Source of the DNA: Ordospora colligata OC4
Lineage: Eukaryota; Microsporidia; Ordosporidae
NCBI RefSeq assembly: GCF_000803265.1
Contig: NW_014575406.1
Coordinates: forward strand, 124,001-188,000
Direction of reading: 5' to 3'
Length of the DNA: 64,000 nucleotides
The notes beneath the pieces were generated by a model, which saw nothing but the letters and a program-made list of their open reading frames with translations, searched no databases and was not told the DNA's origin. Position numbers and translations under genes: made by a program. Of this stretch, positions 36,118-45,202 are shown piece by piece. The first letter of the stretch is position 1; each line of letters starts with the position of its first letter.

Positions 36118-37005
36118 TCAATCATGCACATCTAAGGATGCATAAAACCAATCAATACTATTGGAAATGGCATCTCTTACTCCTCTTTCGTTCATAGTGC
36201 TCAGTGATCTATTTTCCAACATACTTCTGTCGAAATCCGCTACATTTGTACATGCCACAAATGCATTGTACAGATCCACCTCTGGATACAGTGCATGGTA
36301 TATCATACACTTCATATCGCATCCGTACTTATTCACCTTGTTCATCATACCTGATGCTGCCTTTATCAACATCTTATTGTATTCTTCTTCAAACATACTT
36401 ATACAGTCTCTAGTGCCTCCCTTGATGCAAAAGTCATGATGCACCTTAAGAATAAAGCACATTCCATTAAGTTTATCGCTTTCGTTGCGAATCATATCAC
36501 ATAAAGTATCCTTTATTTGTATCTTTCTTTCCACACCATCTACCTTTCCAAATAATTTTGTAATTCTTTGCTTCAACCTTGCACTTGGTGGCATCTCAAC
36601 TGCTTCTCCAATCACCTTACACAGTTTAATATATCCATGCACATCACTAACGGCCGTTTCTCTTAGCACTTCCTTGCTTCTATTCATAATTTTACCAATT
36701 ATCTCTTGCTTTTTGTTTCCACAGACCTTCGGCCTGTACTCTCCTCTTGTCATAAAAGACACATATAACTTCAAATTCGTCTTTGTACTACCTTTGCTTC
36801 TCAAAAGTATCTTTGGATCCTCCATCACTCGCTCCACATACGACCTGTGCCTTCTATCATCATCAGGATGTAAGCATATATGATCCTCATCCGTCACTTC
36901 AATCGCCACCACACTCATTCTTTGCATGCATCCCACGACCATGTCTCCATTGAATAGACACACTGAAACCTTCCTATAGAAAAAAAATCCATAATCAACA
37001 ATCAT
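36118..37005 (-). CDS. Unknown protein, 295 residues
   Basis: I do not recognise this protein. It looks globular, mixed alpha/beta at the start (VSVCLFNGDMVVGCM) and helical and lysine-rich in the middle (RLKQRITKLFGKVDG). The C-terminal half is cysteine-containing and helical. No membrane segment or known motif is seen. The ATG follows AGCCCCTGGA. It lies 30 bp after the stop of the BRCT gene on the same strand. Confidence 0.75.
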   Translation of the reverse strand: MIVDYGFFFYRKVSVCLFNGDMVVGCMQRMSVVAIEVTDEDHICLHPDDDRRHRSYVERVMEDPKILLRSKGSTKTNLKLYVSFMTRGEYRPKVCGNKKQEIIGKIMNRSKEVLRETAVSDVHGYIKLCKVIGEAVEMPPSARLKQRITKLFGKVDGVERKIQIKDTLCDMIRNESDKLNGMCFILKVHHDFCIKGGTRDCISMFEEEYNKMLIKAASGMMNKVNKYGCDMKCMIYHALYPEVDLYNAFVACTNVADFDRSMLENRSLSTMNERGVRDAISNSIDWFYASLDVHD

Positions 37006-37035
37006 TCCAGGGGCTTCCAGTCACACTTATCTTGC

Positions 37036-38697
37036 CTATCGAAATAGATACGAAAATATATAATCGGTGCTGTAACTCTTCTCTGCAGGATTATATCCAT
37101 CATATGTCCTTGACACAAAGCAGTGCGTGTAATCCTCTGCATCTGTGATTCTTCCTCCCCCGTTCTCAATCACTCTGGCATATCCTTCTCTCTTTTGTTC
37201 TTCACACAGAAGCTTCACAACCCAGCGATGGAATGCAGGTTTTCCTGTTATCTTTACCCTTTCCCTCCATTTGCATATCGATAGCACAATCTTTCTGTCT
37301 TTCTCTGCAATACATCCATCATCCTTCCATTCATGCTCTGAAAAATCAAAATCATGCGAGCCATCAAAGCAATCTATAACACTCGGCTTCAGAATCCACT
37401 TTCCATTGCTTATGCATGAAAGTAGCTTTTCAGATGTACTCACCACTCCCATAATCAAGTGCGTACATCCATCATATCTATCAGTATCCTTGAAGCCAAC
37501 TCCTAGCTCATCAAGCTTCTCAATAGCCTTGTTCTTCAGAAACAGAGATAACCCTGTGAATTGGAATAGCATCTTGCATTCATGCGTTGTAACTTTCATT
37601 CTATCCCTGCTCAAAGCATACATAGAGCCTGATGACATCCCAACACAATACTTCTCTTCTCTGACGTGCCTCATCAATCCAAGACACTGATTGACCCATT
37701 CAGATAAAACAACCTTGTATGGACGTCTTCTACCATCTTGAGCTTCATCTTTATTATCAACTATCATATGTGTGCAGCTTGCATCGGGCTTGTCTCTTAC
37801 TATGGCACCCAATGCCTTCAGCTTGTTGATAATTTCTGCTACATTGCCTCCATCCTTGCATCCTGCATTTATACAACACACCGCATTGCTCAGCACTGGC
37901 TTCTTGTTTATGGGATACATCTTGTATGCTCCTGCAAAAAGCTCCGCTCTTGATTCAATGCAATCAAACACATATTGATAATGATAAACCTTGTGTCCAT
38001 GCTTCTCAAAACCTTCATATGCAAATGCCAAGATATAATCAACGTCTTTGTCAATCTCAGATACCCTGGTTCCACCATTAGATACAATCATCTTCCGCAG
38101 CTGATTGAAAAGCACCCTGGGCAATCTAGCATCCAGGAAAAACACCTTTTCGTCAAAAACCAGCCCTTCAGCCATTGCAACTGCTTCAAAGTAAGGATCT
38201 CTCTTGTATATCCCATACTCCCCTTTGAATGCATCGCTAGGATTGACTATTGGAATCTCGTATCTCTTGCTAAACTCAACCTTACTATCATCATCAGCTG
38301 AAGCAATTAGAAAGTCAGTTGATATCATCAAATTCTGTGTGAATATGCCACCAAGCAGCAGATGATAGTTCACAACTGAGTCGCTGAGTAAACCAGATGT
38401 TGAGAAGGTGGCACCCTCAAAAGGCTGCATCTCATACCTTCTGATTGCTCCATCAACATCATATAACCATCTCACATCAACTATCTTCATACTCCAACCC
38501 AATGCCTGGACATACTTATCAGTCATTGTTGCCTTGTATGTAGCCAAATAGTTCACCTTTTCAGATAGCACATCTTCGAGAATAACGTGCTTTGGAAGCT
38601 GACTGCGTATCAACTCCTTCTCACATGCAGATACTCCTGTTGTGCACACATACACATCTGGCCTACACATAAATGTGCTCTCAATCTCAAAATTCAT
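37036..38697 (-). CDS. Multi-BRCT protein, TopBP1/Dpb11/Rad4-like
   Basis: This is 553 residues composed mostly of BRCT-like repeats. Recognisable units carry W-containing third helices: GWSMKIVDVRWLYD (about 70), SEWVNQCLGL (about 330), CISNGKWILKPSVIDC (about 430) and FHRWVVKLL (about 500). G-G pairs appear, as in VSNGGTRVSEIDKD, LKALGAIV and IENGGGRITDAE. Arrays of BRCT domains without other domains point to TopBP1/Dpb11, which loads replication factors and activates ATR. The ATR-like kinase at 8761 fits. GGG directly precedes the ATG instead of CCC. Other BRCT scaffolds such as Brc1/Rtt107 cannot be excluded. Confidence 0.75.
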   Translation of the reverse strand: MNFEIESTFMCRPDVYVCTTGVSACEKELIRSQLPKHVILEDVLSEKVNYLATYKATMTDKYVQALGWSMKIVDVRWLYDVDGAIRRYEMQPFEGATFSTSGLLSDSVVNYHLLLGGIFTQNLMISTDFLIASADDDSKVEFSKRYEIPIVNPSDAFKGEYGIYKRDPYFEAVAMAEGLVFDEKVFFLDARLPRVLFNQLRKMIVSNGGTRVSEIDKDVDYILAFAYEGFEKHGHKVYHYQYVFDCIESRAELFAGAYKMYPINKKPVLSNAVCCINAGCKDGGNVAEIINKLKALGAIVRDKPDASCTHMIVDNKDEAQDGRRRPYKVVLSEWVNQCLGLMRHVREEKYCVGMSSGSMYALSRDRMKVTTHECKMLFQFTGLSLFLKNKAIEKLDELGVGFKDTDRYDGCTHLIMGVVSTSEKLLSCISNGKWILKPSVIDCFDGSHDFDFSEHEWKDDGCIAEKDRKIVLSICKWRERVKITGKPAFHRWVVKLLCEEQKREGYARVIENGGGRITDAEDYTHCFVSRTYDGYNPAEKSYSTDYIFSYLFR

Positions 38698-38741
38698 CCC
38701 TCCAAGGATACATCCAAATCATATACAATCAAAAAAGAATT

Positions 38742-39059
38742 TTATTTCTTTTCCACTCCACACACATGCTCAACTAGCACAGACACAATCCTTTCTCGGT
38801 CCCTTATATTATTCAATGCCCTGATTCGGTCTTCTAGCTCTGTACCAAGCTTCTCCTCAACCAGCTTCATGTACTCGCGTACTTCATTCTCCAACACATG
38901 CAGTTTCTGCTCGTTTTCTTTCTTAAGTCCCTCAAGCATGATCTTTGCATCCGCTCTTGCCTGTGCCTTCGTATCCTCTAGCTCTTTGCGTGCAGTCTCC
39001 AATCTCTCCTTTGCATCATTTTCGCATTGAACAAGCCTTTTAATACTTTCAACAGACAT
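38742..39059 (-). CDS. VMA10: V-type ATPase subunit G
   Basis: This is 105 residues, the usual length being about 115. It is one long helix: VQCENDAKERLETARKE, then ARADAKIMLEGLKKE, typical of subunit G, which forms the peripheral stalk with subunit E. The V-ATPase acidifies vacuolar compartments. GGG lies 1 nt before the ATG on the sense strand. Confidence 0.8.
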   Translation of the reverse strand: MSVESIKRLVQCENDAKERLETARKELEDTKAQARADAKIMLEGLKKENEQKLHVLENEVREYMKLVEEKLGTELEDRIRALNNIRDRERIVSVLVEHVCGVEKK

Positions 39060-39205
39060 ACCCTTATATGTGTTGAGCGCGTTGCCAGCTTTTTATAAAC
39101 CCTGGTGTTCAAACTCAACACACATAAACAGTATGTTTGCCTTAATGCACGCATACACATTTTCATATAATGTTTATTTTATAATACCTAAGATATCTGC
39201 TCACA

Positions 39206-40525
39206 TCAATTGCATGCATCACCCGATCGATTACTCGCAGTGAATATCTTGGAATCCATCTTTCTTAATGACATGCATCGATCATGCTTCATAATATACA
39301 AACCGATCTTTCTAGTGACCGAGTTCCTTGAGCAAACAACTTCTACAGTGCTATTGCTTCTAAGCTTGAGCTTTTTATCATGCGCATCTTTCATGGCTGG
39401 CGTAAGAAATACATCAGCATCTGAAAATGCCTGGAGCTCCATGTGTTTTGCTCGGAAGCACCTTATAAGACTCTTGAATGTCACATCGCGCGAGTAAGAA
39501 AGAACATACCACTTCAAAGAGCATGTTGGACATCCTTCTCTACTTACACACCTTTCCATCCTTCTAATAATGTTACTGTTATTGACTAAGTAATAATTAC
39601 ATTTACTATTTGCACATAAAATCATCAAAGACGCAATTATTGAATTAGCCGTGCTTATTGATGGGATGATACTTCCTGCCACAGTAACTGCATTATCAAA
39701 GGACATCGGTTCAATTCCTGCAATTTTTGCACGAATAAATGCAACATTATACACCAGCTCAAGAACAGATTTATCATCCTTATTGAATTCTGGAATACCA
39801 ATTGCATTAATTGTCTTCATAATATCTCTTACTTTGTACGCATACTCCTCACTACTTCTAAAAAGATCAAGATCCAGAGCATCATGCGTGCATTCACAAT
39901 TTTCCACCATACTCTTCAGGTTTGTATAGTAATATTGTTCAGGATCCCCGTGCACTTCAATCTTCATTGCAAGAAAGACGTGTTTTGCCCACACTATACA
40001 ATGCTCAAAGCAACTTGGTCTAGAGCGAATAGTGCACACTGCATGCTCCTTGGTTACTCCTCTTGGAATGCAATCAAAACATTCATATCTACTACCATTG
40101 ACTATATCATTCCCAAAGTAGTATGCCTGACCCTTGAATCCCCCACTTCCTGCATCAATCATGCATGCACTTGAAAAAACACATCTCTGGTTCACATAAA
40201 CACGTGCTGCAACATTATCCAAACAGCAGTAGACCATGTCAAACTCTGCAAAAAAACATGCATCAAACTCCTCAATTCTTGCACATATTGGCTGCACAGT
40301 GCATTCACTTGTGCACATCCGTGCAAATATGCTTGCTGCAACCACCGCCTTGCTCTTGCCAACATCATTGTGTGTGAAGAAGAACTGTCTATTCAAATTC
40401 GATAGCTCAATTATGTCACAGTCAATCATTGTCACACTTCTAATATTTTCTCTTGAAAGTAGCTTTAACAATTCGCATCCTATTCCTCCACATCCAACAA
40501 CCAAAACCTTATCCTTATTCATCAT
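39206..40525 (-). CDS. UBA2: SUMO-activating enzyme subunit UBA2
   Basis: This is a 439-residue E1 subunit. The adenylation site is VVGCGGIGCELLKLL, then DIIELSNLNRQFFF. The catalytic cysteine is C164 in HAVCTIRSRPS, followed by HCIVWAKHVF, a UBA2 hallmark that distinguishes it from UBA3 and UBA1. A structural zinc site uses ECFDC (149-152) and a later CPTC. With AOS1 (not in window) it activates SUMO. It is shorter than yeast Uba2 (636), lacking most of the C-terminal tail. The start is the ATG pair after GGTCCCAAGATTAGA; the longer frame starts with GTG. Confidence 0.92.
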   Translation of the reverse strand: MMNKDKVLVVGCGGIGCELLKLLSRENIRSVTMIDCDIIELSNLNRQFFFTHNDVGKSKAVVAASIFARMCTSECTVQPICARIEEFDACFFAEFDMVYCCLDNVAARVYVNQRCVFSSACMIDAGSGGFKGQAYYFGNDIVNGSRYECFDCIPRGVTKEHAVCTIRSRPSCFEHCIVWAKHVFLAMKIEVHGDPEQYYYTNLKSMVENCECTHDALDLDLFRSSEEYAYKVRDIMKTINAIGIPEFNKDDKSVLELVYNVAFIRAKIAGIEPMSFDNAVTVAGSIIPSISTANSIIASLMILCANSKCNYYLVNNSNIIRRMERCVSREGCPTCSLKWYVLSYSRDVTFKSLIRCFRAKHMELQAFSDADVFLTPAMKDAHDKKLKLRSNSTVEVVCSRNSVTRKIGLYIMKHDRCMSLRKMDSKIFTASNRSGDACN

Positions 40526-40660
40526 TCTAATCTTGGGACCGTTTAAAAAGCATTTGCATCGTTCAGATTGCTCTAGAAACACTTACATTAATAAATTTAT
40601 TGTCTTTTATGCAGGCACTGCAGTAGATCTTACTCAGCTATGCAAATGAATGCTGATACA

Positions 40661-41248
40661 TCAATCACGCTTATCGTCAGAAACATAGAATATGCTGATC
40701 GCACCTTGTTCAGAACTTAGTCTAAGCTTGTAAACGCCTTTTTCAAGCCTTGGATACTCCATTGTTGTTTCAGAAGGCGCCTTTACTGCAAATACAAGAC
40801 TGTCACTCAATGAAGAAAGTCCTTGAAGGTCTGCGTATGTAACATATGCATTTGCAAGATTTTTTTCAGATTCAGAAAGCAAAGAGATTTCTTCATTCAG
40901 ATCATTCAGGATATCATCCAGATCCTTTTCATTAGATGCATTCTTATTGCTCTTATTGTTTCTTCCACTGTTTTCTTCTTCATCCTCACTGATATACTTG
41001 TTGATGTTTCCGCCGATCCACTTCGCACTGCTCACCGACCACTTGCTCAGCAGTCCAAGTCCTTCCAGCACATTTGTAATGTCATATATGCGCCTCTTAC
41101 CTACATTCAGATCTATAGATGCCTGGTGGATGTTTACATTACGATCTGGTGATGCATCAACAAGCTTCAGGAATCTCTTTGTAAGGTTGTACAGAGAGTT
41201 TTCTGATCTTGCTGAAGACAGAATATCCGATATCTGCTTCCTTGTCAT
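40661..41248 (-). CDS. E2F: E2F-family transcription factor
   Basis: This is 195 residues. The winged-helix DNA-binding domain (about 10-85) has SLYNLTKRFLKLVD, IHQASIDLNVGKRRIYDIT and NVLEGLGLLSKW, including the RRxYD DNA-contact motif. A helical dimerisation and marked-box-like segment follows (DLDDILNDLNEEISLL). No retinoblastoma-binding acidic tail is obvious. E2F controls S-phase genes; a DP partner is not in the window. The start is the ATG directly after CTCCCC; an ATG at 41296 would add 16 residues but lacks the signal. Confidence 0.9.
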   Translation of the reverse strand: MTRKQISDILSSARSENSLYNLTKRFLKLVDASPDRNVNIHQASIDLNVGKRRIYDITNVLEGLGLLSKWSVSSAKWIGGNINKYISEDEEENSGRNNKSNKNASNEKDLDDILNDLNEEISLLSESEKNLANAYVTYADLQGLSSLSDSLVFAVKAPSETTMEYPRLEKGVYKLRLSSEQGAISIFYVSDDKRD

Positions 41249-41341
41249 GGGGAGTGAAGTGTGGGTTTTACGGCATATTTGCATTAACGAGGCCATGTAT
41301 CATGCATAGCCATGCAATAGCATGATTCTGCAAACCCCATA

Positions 41342-42850
41342 ATGACTAAGCAAAAGTTTGGTTTGACAGTCAGGAAGGAGCAGGACTTTTCAGAGTGGTA
41401 TGTCCAGGTAATAACAAAGGGAGAGATGCTTGACTACTACGAAATAAAAGGATGTTATGTGATGCGCCCAACAAGCCAATTTATCTGGAAATGCATCCAA
41501 AGATGGTTTACTGAAAAGATTGAGTGCCTTGGTGTTCAGGAATGCTATTTTCCAATGCTTATTCCAAAGTCAATGCTTGAGAAGGAAAAGGATCATATAA
41601 AAAACTTTTCACCTGAGGTTGCATGGATAACAAAGTGTGGAGACGAAGTACTGGAGGACCCTGTTGCAATTCGTCCTACGTCTGAGACTATCATGTATCC
41701 ATCATTTTCGAAGTGGATCAAGAGCCACAGAGACCTGCCGCTCAAGGTGAACCAATGGTGCAGTGTATTGCGATGGGAGTTACATGGAACACTCCCATTC
41801 ATAAGGGGAAAGGAATTTCTGTGGCAAGAGGGACATACTGTATTTCTGAGTAAAGAGGAGTCTGATGAGGAGGTTGGAACGATCTTGGACCTGTACTCCA
41901 GAATATACTCAGAGCTCCTTGCAGTACCTGTGATAAAAGGAAGGAAGTCTGAGAATGAGAAGTTTGGTGGTGCAGCATACACAACGTCAATTGAAGCATT
42001 TATACCAGGATCTGGACGTGGCGTTCAGGCTGCAACATCGCACTCTCTAGGCCAGAACTTTTCGAAGATGTTTAACATCAAGGTTGATGCAGATGATGGT
42101 CAAGGCGATGGGCATGTATATGTGTACCAAAACTCATGGGGAATAACAACACGATCGATTGGAATATCAGTGATGATACATTCGGATGATATAGGTCTTG
42201 TTCTTCCACCAAGGGTTGCAATGATACAAGTTGTGATTGTGCCATGTGGAATAACAGCATCTACACCTGAATCAGATGGAAAGATGCTTGATGAGTATGT
42301 TGAAAAGTTGCACAGTCAACTGAAGGATGCAGGTATTCGAGTACATGTTGATAGCAGAAGCAATATAACTGTTGGATTCAAGTTTAACCACTGGGAAATA
42401 CGAGGAGTGCCATTGAGGCTGGAAGTTGGCCCAAAAGACATGCAGAAGAATGAGGTATGTGTTGTAAGAAGAGATACTCGTAATAAGAAGCAAGTGAGTG
42501 CACACAGAATATCTGAAGTAGTGGCTGATGAAATTGAGATCATGCATTCAGAAATGCTTGCAAAAGCCACTGCAGAGCGAGACAGTAGGATTTCACAGGT
42601 GTACAATTTTGATGAGTTCTTGAGTGCTCTTGACAGCAAGAATATTGTAGTGGCGCCCTGGTGCTGTGATGGAGATTGTGAAATGGAGATCAAATCGAAG
42701 AGCACTAAAGTCGATAGTAATGGGAATGTGGTAGCAACTGGAGCAAAGACACTGTGTATTCCATATGAAGCAGAAGCATGTGATGGGATGAAATGTGTAT
42801 ATTGCAATAAGCAAGCCATGAAGCGTACCTTGTTTGGAAGAAGCTATTGA
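41342..42850 (+). CDS. ProRS: Prolyl-tRNA synthetase, eukaryote/archaeal type
   Basis: This is 502 residues. The class II motifs appear in LGVQECYFPMLIP (motif 1), LRWELHGTLPFIRGKEFLWQEGHT (motif 2 region, shown as LRWE and FIRGKEFLWQEGHT) and GITTRSIGISVM (motif 3). The anticodon domain and a C-terminal zinc-binding extension follow (CCDGDCE, CVYC), ending in tyrosine as in this ProRS class. It charges tRNA-Pro in the cytosol. There is no bacterial editing insertion. It is separate from GluRS. The ATG follows AACCCCATA. Confidence 0.95.
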   Translation: MTKQKFGLTVRKEQDFSEWYVQVITKGEMLDYYEIKGCYVMRPTSQFIWKCIQRWFTEKIECLGVQECYFPMLIPKSMLEKEKDHIKNFSPEVAWITKCGDEVLEDPVAIRPTSETIMYPSFSKWIKSHRDLPLKVNQWCSVLRWELHGTLPFIRGKEFLWQEGHTVFLSKEESDEEVGTILDLYSRIYSELLAVPVIKGRKSENEKFGGAAYTTSIEAFIPGSGRGVQAATSHSLGQNFSKMFNIKVDADDGQGDGHVYVYQNSWGITTRSIGISVMIHSDDIGLVLPPRVAMIQVVIVPCGITASTPESDGKMLDEYVEKLHSQLKDAGIRVHVDSRSNITVGFKFNHWEIRGVPLRLEVGPKDMQKNEVCVVRRDTRNKKQVSAHRISEVVADEIEIMHSEMLAKATAERDSRISQVYNFDEFLSALDSKNIVVAPWCCDGDCEMEIKSKSTKVDSNGNVVATGAKTLCIPYEAEACDGMKCVYCNKQAMKRTLFGRSY

Positions 42851-42947
42851 TTCAGGCAAATTATTGTCATCAAGGGAGATATTACAATTAAAGCAGAGCA
42901 TGAAATGCATCTGAACAAATCATTAAATTCCCATTCTTTTAATATTA

Positions 42948-45074
42948 TCAGTCTGAGGCTTGGATGAGTGTGGGTAGAGATTGTTGGGCGCTGCATTTTG
43001 AATTTGTGTTTATATCGATAGGCTGCTCATTTAGAAGAAGGCAGTTCTCTGGAGTGTGCCCTAAAGGAGTTTGTCTGGTGCTTTTCTTTTCTTTTATAAT
43101 GCTTAAGATGCTTTTATAAGACTCTGCGTGAGGCTTGGTAGAGACAATTTCAGATGAGAAGTGCTCTATGAAGTGAATTGCTGCACCATTTGTCCATCCA
43201 AATCCTCTCTGTAATGTGTACTCGCCTTTTCCACCTGGCTCTCCAACTCTTGTGCAATCATATTTTTCGAATATTCCACGCTTCCTCTCGTCTTGGAATG
43301 AAGTTGAGATAGAAATGTTTCTAAGCAATGCTCTAGCCATGTGCAATGCCATTTCTCGCTCATCTATGCGTTCGAGGAAAAATGTCATGATGTGAACAAG
43401 TGGAGGCCAAACATTCGGATAGTCCCACTGCAAGGGACTGTTCTTGTATGCAGGCCCACTCACAGGCATTCCTCCCTCGTTTCCAAATATCTCATGTGCA
43501 AACTTATCCAGGATGTCATAAACAGTTGTGTCTGCATCTGCTGGTGGGTTTATGCCATAACACATTGGAATAAGGTTCGAAGCATAGAATCCTGTTGATG
43601 TGTGCATCTTGTCTTCTATGTCGTAATCATTCCAGACGCCTTCCTCACTGTTCCAAAGCACGCTGTTGATTGCCTTTAACCGCCTTGTGCTCATTTCTTT
43701 GAATCGTGCAGCCTCCGATGAGTCAGTTCCTTGTGTGATTTCAAATAGCTTTGAAATAATTAGCTCGTTTGCATACATGATGGCATTGAGATCAACGGGG
43801 ATTCGCTTGGATGTTCGGATTGATGCAGGGTCTGATTTATCCTTAAGCCATCTTGATGAAAAATCCCATCCGGACTCTGATGCAGACTTGATGTCGGTGT
43901 ATGTTTCGCTTTCAGTTCTTCTTGTTCCTCGATCCTCGCGATTGTTTTCTTGTGTAAGCTGCTTATCTTCTCTATATGATTCAGGGCGTGGTGTACTGGA
44001 GCTTACTTTGTATATGTTGAGCAAGTGCTTTCCATCAACATCGATTTCAGTCGATCTATTTGCCATGAAGAAAGAATGTTCCTCAATGGCTGCTTCAAGG
44101 CCTGCAATCATAATATGCTTGATGTCATCCCATGCTATATTCCTATACAGAGCAAAAAGCATCATTGGAAAGTATGGAGGCTGTGTTCTGTTCAGGTAGT
44201 ATGAGCGGAGTCCATTCGGAATGTATCCGTGTTTTCTGATCAGCCCGATAAAGTTCTCAACCATTCCAATTGCAGTCTTATTCATTCCATTATTGAGTAG
44301 TCCTTCAAGTATCCAGTATGTGTCCCAATAATAGCATTCTCGGAACCTGTCTCCAGGGATGATGAATGGATTGTCAACTTTGAGCATTGTTGAGTAGTAG
44401 CCTTGCTTTATTTTATTCTGGACAACATATATGTCTTTCCATGCTTCGTTTAGCTTTTTAGAAAGACTCAACAAGTTTTCAAGTAGTTCATTGTTATCTG
44501 TGCTATTTGAACGTGCATCCTCGAGCTTTTTAATGTATGAAGGCGCATTACAAAACGGCTCATCGTTGATTCCGTTGTCTATGACGAATCTGAAATCCTC
44601 ATGTGATTTTGAAGATACTTTATCGACAAACTGCCAGAAATCCTGCTCTGTTTCAAACTTTTCATTTATAATCATTTCATCAATGCGCTCTGCAGGAAAC
44701 AAAAACAGCCTGTCAACAAGTGTTTTGCTGTCTTTGGTAATGTTAAAATCAAATGACGCATCAAGCAGTTTGTTACTCACAGACACGCCATATGAGTTCG
44801 TGTTATTCTCTGTTGCAAATTGTTTTGTATCTACGATGCTGTGATTGTATTCGTTTTCTGCATCATCATTGATATTTGTATTTGCACGCATAAACTCATT
44901 TGAATATGTATTATGCATATATTTCTCGTGATTTGCATTACTCAAGCCAACTGGATATGTGTCAGTGGCCATGCTGGACAATTCCATGTTGCATTTAGAT
45001 TTAGACATGTAGTGCAGAATACACGTACCAATACGAGCAAAGGAAAGTACTGTAAGTGTCAACAAGAGCCCCAT
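42948..45074 (-). CDS. Secreted trehalase (GH37)
   Basis: This is 708 residues. The N-terminus MGLLLTLTVLSFARIGTCIL looks like a signal peptide or anchor. A 90-residue polar, Asn-rich stretch precedes the catalytic barrel. Signature 1 is PGDRFRECYYWDTYW (usual PGGRF; here G to D) and signature 2 is QWDYPNVWPP. The catalytic acid is in ESGWDFSSRW and the base region is FEKYD. An insertion rich in charged residues lies between LNRTQPP and SGWDF. It splits trehalose into two glucoses. In microsporidian spores trehalose breakdown is thought to raise osmotic pressure for germination. No CCC precedes the ATG. Confidence 0.9.
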   Translation of the reverse strand: MGLLLTLTVLSFARIGTCILHYMSKSKCNMELSSMATDTYPVGLSNANHEKYMHNTYSNEFMRANTNINDDAENEYNHSIVDTKQFATENNTNSYGVSVSNKLLDASFDFNITKDSKTLVDRLFLFPAERIDEMIINEKFETEQDFWQFVDKVSSKSHEDFRFVIDNGINDEPFCNAPSYIKKLEDARSNSTDNNELLENLLSLSKKLNEAWKDIYVVQNKIKQGYYSTMLKVDNPFIIPGDRFRECYYWDTYWILEGLLNNGMNKTAIGMVENFIGLIRKHGYIPNGLRSYYLNRTQPPYFPMMLFALYRNIAWDDIKHIMIAGLEAAIEEHSFFMANRSTEIDVDGKHLLNIYKVSSSTPRPESYREDKQLTQENNREDRGTRRTESETYTDIKSASESGWDFSSRWLKDKSDPASIRTSKRIPVDLNAIMYANELIISKLFEITQGTDSSEAARFKEMSTRRLKAINSVLWNSEEGVWNDYDIEDKMHTSTGFYASNLIPMCYGINPPADADTTVYDILDKFAHEIFGNEGGMPVSGPAYKNSPLQWDYPNVWPPLVHIMTFFLERIDEREMALHMARALLRNISISTSFQDERKRGIFEKYDCTRVGEPGGKGEYTLQRGFGWTNGAAIHFIEHFSSEIVSTKPHAESYKSILSIIKEKKSTRQTPLGHTPENCLLLNEQPIDINTNSKCSAQQSLPTLIQASD

Positions 45075-45202
45075 TCATATGTAAACAATGCATCCTGTAA
45101 AATCCAAACTTATTTAAGGTTCTGATAAATATCAGGGTGGCTACACAATCGTATGAACATCTACAGGTTTGTATTTATTCGGAGTTCATGCGTAGCCCCG
45201 AA

